From Brugia malayi (lineage: Eukaryota > Nematoda > Chromadorea > Rhabditida > Onchocercidae): a DNA stretch of 30,761 nucleotides. Both the position numbers and the translations under genes were made by a program. The stretch is taken from positions 1 through 30,761 of the forward strand of contig NW_025062338.1 of the NCBI RefSeq assembly GCF_000002995.4, written 5' to 3'. The notes beneath the pieces are model-generated. The model was given only the letters and a program-made list of their open reading frames with translations. It made no database searches and had not been told where the DNA came from. This document shows, piece after piece, positions 22,394-30,761 of the stretch. Numbering within the stretch: position 1 is the stretch's first letter; every line of letters starts with the position of its first letter.

Positions 22394-22668
22394 AGGTTTA
22401 CACTTTTTTTTTTTTGTATTTATTGCATGCATTTATTTTTTTCGTTGTTCTCACTCGTTTTTTATTAACTTTGTTTTTGCATGCATTTTTCGGTTAATTT
22501 TATTAACTGTGTGCTTTTTGTAACTTTATATTATTTGATGTTTTTTTATTAACATTGTTTTTGCATGCGTTTCTTGGCTAGTTTTATTAACATGCATGTA
22601 TTTTGTGAACTTACTTACATAATTTATTATTAAGGCGTTTTTTCTTTTGTATTTATTGCATGCTTTTA
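22394..22668 (-). repeat. Single inverted unit of the GCATGC satellite
   Basis: The plus strand carries the reverse complement of a satellite unit from 13600-15330, including 'tttttgcatgcatttttcgg', 'attaacattgtttttgcatg', 'cgtttcttggcta' and the 'tttcgttgttctcactcg' form of the insertion seen in the longer units. It ends in 'attgcatgctttt' where the right direct repeat begins. It is about 8 kb from the main array and in the opposite orientation. Confidence 0.9.
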
Positions 22669-22768
22669 TTGGCTACACCTACTCCAACATCATTCACTTG
22701 TGTAACAACATACTATTACTCACCAATTAGTATGATTTGTTTCTTCTATAGGTATTATTACAATAGCT
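22669..22768 (+). repeat. 100-bp direct repeat, right copy
   Basis: Matches 22226-22325 at constant length (offset 443 bp). It begins exactly where the inverted satellite unit ends, with 'ttggctacacctactcca', a fragment of the tRNA-like element's 5' end carrying substitutions. Confidence 0.9.
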
Positions 22769-24529
22769 GGCTGATCATAAGAATGCATTGCTCAACTTTT
22801 TCAATAATTTTATCAATTTGATCGCTTCTGCTTTTCATAATTGCTATTACTTCACAACTACTATTAATTTCACCTTTTTATAGATAAAGAGAATTCACTT
22901 TAGGAAATATATTTTTTCTTTCTTCAGAAACATATATATATATATATATATATAGCTAATTTCTTTATTCTTTAATAATTCTTCAGGAATAGTTTTAGCC
23001 TCCCTCACATTCGAAAAAGTTGTATAAACTAAAACTAAACTGTTCATTAGAATCATCTACTATACATCACTTAGATTGAAAAATCTCTTAAGAAAAAATA
23101 GAAGAGAAATCCTGTTGTTTCACTATGTAACAATGAAATTTTGAAATTTTTTATTGTTAAATCCTTAATAGAAATACAAAAAAAGGATTTTACTCGATGA
23201 ATAACAACGCAGAAACCAACAATTATCCCAGCAATTGCAGAAAAGAGTATTTATTAAATCTGTGGAGTTTTAGCTCTTTTTTTTTTTTTTATTTTATTTG
23301 CTAGTAGCTCACAGACTTTCATTTCTCTCCTTGGATTCTCAAAAATCTTAGCGCATTGTGTGTACGTATCACTGTGCAGCTCTGATGGCAGTACAAAATG
23401 CCCATGCAAAATACGCCTCAAATTCGTTTATTCTAACATCATTTTTGGATTTCACCCTTACATTCTTTATTAATCATTTGGGTATATCGTGTAAGTAGAC
23501 AAAATTAGTCATCCCATAATGTACAGAGGAAAGTCATCGATCGATACGAGATAACTAATTACCATAATATAGCAGCGGCAGCAGCAGCATTCCATCGGTA
23601 CTCCAGCATTGCCAGTTGCAGCGCCTATAGCTAAAAAAAATCATATGAACATTTGGCTGAAGGAAAATGTACTGCACCCACTCATTCATCTCTGCAATAA
23701 GCATTACTGTAATCAAAATAAACGTGGCACATTCATTCATATTGGTTTTTGTGCGTGCGTGCATATTGGTAAAATAAAAGACGACAACTTTTTTGACGCT
23801 TTTAGCTTATTTTACACGCAGTCTATGGTTACAAGCAGTGTTGCAATGAATGATTTAGAAAAAAAATGCAAGCGTTAATGCTGGCATGACTCACTTTAGT
23901 GTTTGAGTTGATGATATGCCCTTACAGCAGCACATAAATAAACAGCAGTAAATCAGAAATGCCTGCATGAAATTTGCAGACATTATGCAAGCAAAATACA
24001 ACGAAAGACTATAAAATTCGCTGCCATCTTTAAATTCATGCAAAAAACACGTGATAAAAGACCATACATGGGGTGGAACAAACTTTAATAATCACTGAGC
24101 AAATTATAAGTAGCGTGTCAAAGAGTGCAGAGAATATCTAGTGTAATTTATCTTCTTTTGGTTTCCATTTTATTACTTTTTTTATAATTAAAATTGCTCA
24201 TTCAAATAATACTGTGAGAAAAATTTTACCTCAAAACAAAGATCATCATTGCTCGAATATATTACTGTAAGCAAAATGCTGGATAGTTTTAAAATATTTG
24301 TACTTTTTTAATGAAGATTCAATTTTAATTCATATTTTACCTCAAAATCAAAAATAGTTGAAAATGACGCACAAACTTAACATTGGAAGACTAAAAGCTT
24401 AATTAATGAAATAATGTTTAATAAATATAAAATTTAAATAATAATTTTTATGAAAATTATACAATTTTTAAGAATTTTTGTATATTGACTATCAAATTGT
24501 AAAAACTATTAAAAAATATTAATTCATCA
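22769..24529. other. Intergenic DNA; possible isolated exon near 23570-23770
   Basis: Contains a TA microsatellite at about 22937-22953 and a poly-T run near 23277-23291. A GC-richer segment at about 23572-23770 stays open on the plus strand. It starts after 'aatatag' with a Gln-rich stretch and leads to a Cys/His-containing stretch before 'attggtaaaataa', a possible donor. The opposite strand is also partly open, and nothing joins it to other exons, so I do not call it a gene. Confidence 0.35.
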
Positions 24530-24796
24530 AAAAAATAGATAAATAGAACTTAGTTAATTGTTTGATATGCATTGTACGGGAACTGCTCGTATACAGTGTG
24601 GCCATCTAACAGCTTGAATAATATGATAAACTTTAGGCCCAGATTTAGACTTAGGATAAACTTAGGCTTAAGTTTTATTTCAAACTTTAAATTTTCACAA
24701 AAATCAATTTTTGTATATTAGACTAAAAGTTAAAATGTAGTATTATCAAATTTCATTTAAATTAACTATGAATACTATTGAAAATAGCAATTCATT

Positions 24797-24862
<66 letters not shown>

Positions 24863-25201
24863 TCTTAATTGATTATTTTGCATGTATTGTACGGGAATTG
24901 ATCATTAAGGTGTGGTCATTTGACAGTTCAAAATAATAAAATAAATAATTATATTTTGAGCAATATTGTAGCAGCGAAATTACTAAAATTTTAATTAGTC
25001 ATAGTTTTAATTCATTTTTGCGAAATAAATTGATTTTTATTTCAAATGTAAATGTTGATTTTTATGTAAATTCAACAATTTATAAGAGTTTTTTTATAAT
25101 AGACAAGGGAAAAAATTGTAGTATTATCAAATTTCATTTTAATTAAATGCTAAAACCATTAAAAAAAATAGATATTTTGAACTTAATTGATTAATTTATA
25201 T
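24530..25201 (-). repeat. Diverged inverted F1-related repeats with TA microsatellite
   Basis: Three degenerate minus-orientation copies each begin with a 'gaacttaattgatta'-like motif (about 24547, 24864 and 25178). The first two continue into 'gcattgtacgggaactg' or 'gtattgtacgggaattg' and then 'tgtggccatct' or 'tgtggtcattt'. A similar variant occurs at 2040-2110. A pure TA repeat fills about 24799-24859. The third copy is cut at 25201, where zinc-finger copy B starts. Confidence 0.75.
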
Positions 25202-26109
25202 GCCACCCTTTCAACGTTTCAAACTGCCTGCAGCAGAGGCCACACACTGAAAACAGAAATAGTAAGAAAATATTGTTGCACAAATTGTTCTTCGAGTATC
25301 GATATAGAATTTTGTAATCGTTTTGGTGCATTATAAAGGATGAAATTTTCGATGAAATCATATGATTTTATCAGTACGAAGTCAAAATATGATTATATTT
25401 CTTCTACAAATTGCGGCATATAATCATTTCTTAAGTTATTAAAATTATAACTTACCGATGTTCTTGTTTCCTTCTCCTTGTGCCCCGTGTATGGCTCTGC
25501 TTGCGGCACTATCAATTCTCTTGGGAGTTGCTCCGGAAGATCTTTTAAATCAGCTGGTTCGAACTTTTCCGGAGGTGCCGCAGCCATTGCTTCTTGCATG
25601 GCAGGAACCGGGATTCTGATTGTTCTCGTTCACCTGAAACAGTTTTGTATTTATTGCAAATTATTTGGCAGGTAAGTTGATATCTAGTTAGCAAATTAAT
25701 ACAATTGCTGTACAATTGCTGCTAAAACTTAAACTTACAGGACGAGTTTACGTACTGCCTCCACCGGTTCCTCGATCTTCATTGGTACCCCCGGTACCTC
25801 AGGCTCTTCTCCTTCTTCATCTTCTTCTGGCAGAGGGGTCCACTCTGCTTCTGATGGCCAGTTCTCGGCCTCATCATTTCCATTTTCAGGCAGAGTGCCC
25901 ACTCTACCTCTTCTTTATTAAATTCAGGCTCCTGAGGTACCGGGTTCTCTTCCATTGCTAGCTGCCCTACCAGTTCCTCCAACCTCCACCCCGCCTCCGC
26001 CATCCTTTCTATGAGCGACTGTTGAAATTGAAAAAGCTATTTTTTACAGTCACTTTTTAAATTTGAGGCAGTGCAAAGTTTAGCAACTCTTTTTTCATAC
26101 TGTATCAAT

Positions 26110-26145
<36 letters not shown>

Positions 26146-26293
26146 ATAATAATAATATAAAAAATAAAAGCAAAAAAGAAGACAAAGTGAAAATTACCTG
26201 AACAGTCCTGCTCACGAACCTTTGCAAAATCCGGTAGATCTCCGGCTCCCTTTTAAGGTATTCGAAAAGCACTTCGATTTCTTGATCCTCCAT
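25202..26293 (-). pseudogene. Truncated second copy of the zinc-finger gene (copy B)
   Basis: Aligns with copy A (17561-18613) including introns, so it arose by DNA duplication rather than from mRNA. Exon 1 (26293-26198) is intact with one change, Met19 to Ile. Exon 2 (ending at 25739) has lost its TTTCAG acceptor (CAG is now CAA), has a 9-nt in-frame deletion, and has a 1-nt deletion near 25895 that shifts the frame to an early TGA. Exon 3 begins with an in-frame TGA in place of an Arg codon and has another 1-nt deletion near 25486. Exon 4 is cut at 25202 inside the finger, removing the histidines. Exons 5 and 6 are absent. Intron 1 carries an expanded poly-A tract followed by AAT units at 26114-26160. 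Confidence 0.88.
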
Positions 26294-26666
26294 AGGAGCC
26301 GCAATTCTATAAAATTAGCAAACTTATCATTCATTAAGCACAAAGACCAGTGACGTAACTATTATTTACTTATGGTAAAAAAACACTGATTTACATATTT
26401 TAATTTACCTACACATAATTCCATTTATGCTAATCATTAAATATCCCATACTTTCCCTGATACTTTCTTTCAACCCATAATATCCCATACTTTCCCTGAT
26501 ACTCATAATTCTGACAGAACAAAAAGACAGGAAAATAGTGACGAAAATGAACATTCATGATAATAGTATTTCTCTGCAATCTTTCGCGCTCATGAAGATT
26601 TTCTTCTTTTTTTTTTTTTTCATCTAATATACGGAGACTGTTCCATCATTTTTTTCTTCGAATATT
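26294..26666. other. Duplicated 5' flank of copy B
   Basis: Matches 18614-18999 upstream of copy A, with small indels: a tandem duplication of 'atcccatactttccctgata' at about 26443-26502, and an insertion of 'atttttttc' near 26648. The match stops at 'ttcgaatattt', where F1 sequence begins. Confidence 0.85.
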
Positions 26667-27575
26667 TCCTAATAATAAAAATTTAAATTTGAATTAAAAT
26701 TTAATTTTAATTGCAAGAATGATTTATACCTATCACTATTTTAAAATTTAATTAATTTTGCTGCTGAAATGATGTTTAAAACTCAGTTATTAAAGTTGAA
26801 TTTATTATTTAAGTTGAAAAATGACCACACCGAGTGTAATCAGTGACCATACAGAACATAGAAAATAATCAATTAAGTTCAAATTATGTCTTTTTTTTCT
26901 AATTAAATTATGTTTTTAAGTTTTTCAAACACTTAATTAAATTGAAATTTGCTAGAACCAGAACTTATTTTTAAGCTTTATATAAAGGAACTAATACAAA
27001 TTGCAGCATTTTCCTAAAAATAAGAATTTAAATTTGTATTCAAATTTAATTTTAATTGCAAGAATGATTTATAAGTATCACTATTTTAAAATTACTTTTC
27101 ATCCTTTTTAGTAAATATGAAATTAGTAAAAATTAAAATGTTTTTAATATTAATTTATAAAAACTTTTAAAAACTGTCGAAATTTCTTAAGTAATTCTAT
27201 ATAGAATTGTGACTAAAAATAATTTTAATATTTAAAAAATAATTGAAATCAATTATAATTGCAGATTTAATTAATTTCTGCAATGAAAGTTTGCTTCAAA
27301 GTTGACATAAAATGTCAAAAAAAGTCAAGCAGATCAAGTTTAATGCAAATAAAAGTAATCAATTAAGTTCAATAAATGTTTATTTTTAAATGAATTAGTA
27401 GTTCAAACACTTAATTAAATTGAAATTTGTTTGCTAGAACCAGAACTTATTTTTAAGTTTTATATAAAAGAACTAATACAAATTGCAGCATTTTCTTAAT
27501 AATAAAAATTTAAATTTGAATTAAAATTTAATTTCAATTGAAAGAATGATTTATAACTATTTTAAAGTGATAGTT
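26667..27575 (+). repeat. F1-F2-F1 composite repeat
   Basis: F1 runs from 'cctaataataaaaatttaaa' at about 26669 to about 27095, including the core at 26822-26855. An F2 unit follows ('ctgtcgaaatttcttaag' at about 27175, the hairpin-like segment at about 27260, and 'aatcaattaagttcaa' at 27358). A second, partial F1 from about 27395 to 27565 completes it. The switch from F2 back to F1 lies shortly after the shared 'aatcaattaagttcaa' motif. Confidence 0.85.
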
Positions 27576-28404
27576 ATAAATCATGACTTTGATGAACGGT
27601 GCAAATCGTATGAATAGTGTGAGCAGTGATATTAGCACCATCAATAATATCATCCTTATATCTTTCTCTCTCTTGACCCCAAGTTTGGTTTTTTTGATTA
27701 AACCAGCAACATTTATATGCATCTTATATTTATATGCAACATTTTATATGATATTTCGATCTTCCAGGAGCAGTTCTTCGATATTTCGATGTCCCAGGCG
27801 CGACATTCTTTTATTATTTTTTTCTTCCATTAATTCCATTCCTTTAGGCATATTATTTGAGTTTGGTGTAGGTGAAAAAGGTGGGAATAGAGATATTTGG
27901 AGGATTATGTTAGGAAGGCTATATAGATCGGTCGTGTATGTGTGTGTGTGTGTGTTTGTGTGTGTATGTGTATGTGTGTATGTGTATGTGTGTATGTGTG
28001 TGTATTTGTGTGTGTGTTTATGTTTATCGTCAGGATGAACTTAGCTGATGCGAAAAGGAGAAGGATGAAGGGTTACTGTACGTATTTTTCATCTGTCACC
28101 AACAAAATGACATACTCGTTTCGATTTTTTTCCATTTCTCTGTCACACACATACCTAACAAACATTTTAAGTGATGTCGTGTGTCTACCTCTTTAATAGG
28201 TTTTCTCATTCACTTTACGCATTGATTGCATCATCTCCTTTTGTTGAGGTATCCATGACCACAGATTTTATAAATAGCGACGTTTTTGAACATTTTTCAC
28301 CTTCTTTACAATTTGAAAAATATCTTCAAAGATTTAAAAAAAAAAATTTTTTTTTTTAATTTGGTTATGATATTTTTAGGAAAAAAATAGAGGATATCGG
28401 CAGA
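27576..28404. other. 5' flank of kinesin light chain with TG microsatellite
   Basis: A TG/TATG microsatellite occupies about 27934-28022 and forces a long open plus-strand frame (27583-28038) that is not a credible protein. A TATTTTTAG at 28371-28379 directly precedes 25 nt of A/G-rich leader and the kinesin light chain start. It is a good candidate for a trans-splice or 5'-UTR splice acceptor. No other gene was seen. Confidence 0.6.
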
Positions 28405-30718
<2,314 letters not shown>

Positions 30719-30761
30719 TAAATGTAGAACCTTTTTGCGAAATGCCAGGATGTGGCTAGTA

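Noticed and set aside
27583..28038. 151-codon plus-strand open frame
   Set aside because: Its C-terminal third is the TG microsatellite (Cys/Val repeats), and there are no credible exon features upstream.
28171..28359. Possible upstream kinesin light chain exon or small gene
   Set aside because: The frame runs into the A/T homopolymer without a donor, and the kinesin light chain start at 28405 already follows a good acceptor.
30748..30761. Start of the next kinesin light chain exon (CCAG followed by GATGTGGCTAG)
   Set aside because: It resembles the DVA of the expected HPDVAKQ motif, but several expected residues would be missing between it and 30668, and only 14 bases remain before the edge.

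Overview
The window looks like nuclear DNA of an AT-rich nematode. The evidence is a spliced kinesin light chain gene and a HIF-1-type bHLH-PAS gene that both resemble the nematode versions, short introns, T-rich acceptors in front of start codons (possible trans-splice sites), and very AT-rich intergenic DNA. A clade III (filarial/spirurid) worm is the best guess from base composition and gene style. This is inference, because no species-specific marker is present.

Layout: 1-1290 is AT-rich with no gene. 1290-4345 is a dense block of two related AT-rich repeat families (called F1 and F2 here) in both orientations. 5582-6845 (+) is a small three-exon gene for an unrecognised membrane protein. 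7557-8322 (-) holds two exons of a hif-1 homologue (bHLH and the start of PAS-A), with a possible short stop-containing exon at 7362-7400 and possible 5' exons at 9478-9614. 9615-13560 is AT-rich with no gene seen. 13600-15330 is a tandem satellite of about 222 bp carrying repeated GCATGC motifs, followed by an A-rich stretch and then T-rich tracts to about 17,010. 17102-18613 (-) is a GC-richer six-exon gene for an acidic, cysteine/histidine-rich protein of 284 residues that I do not recognise. 19370-21385 is a tandem array of F2. 22168-22768 holds a tRNA-Arg(TCG)-like element, two 100-bp direct repeats and, between them, one inverted unit of the satellite. 24530-25200 holds diverged F1 copies and a long TA microsatellite. 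25202-26670 is a decayed second copy of the zinc-finger gene, introns included, bounded by F1 ends. 26667-27575 is an F1-F2-F1 composite. 28405 to the right edge (+) is the 5' part of kinesin light chain (eight exons).

There is no operon-like set of cooperating genes: the loci are independent and separated by repeats. The most notable features are the local fold-back insertion that breaks the kinesin light chain frame at 30446-30518, the transcript-structured duplication of the zinc-finger gene into F1 repeats, the satellite unit trapped between direct repeats that include part of a tRNA-like element, and the hif-1 gene whose remaining exons are not visible in the window.
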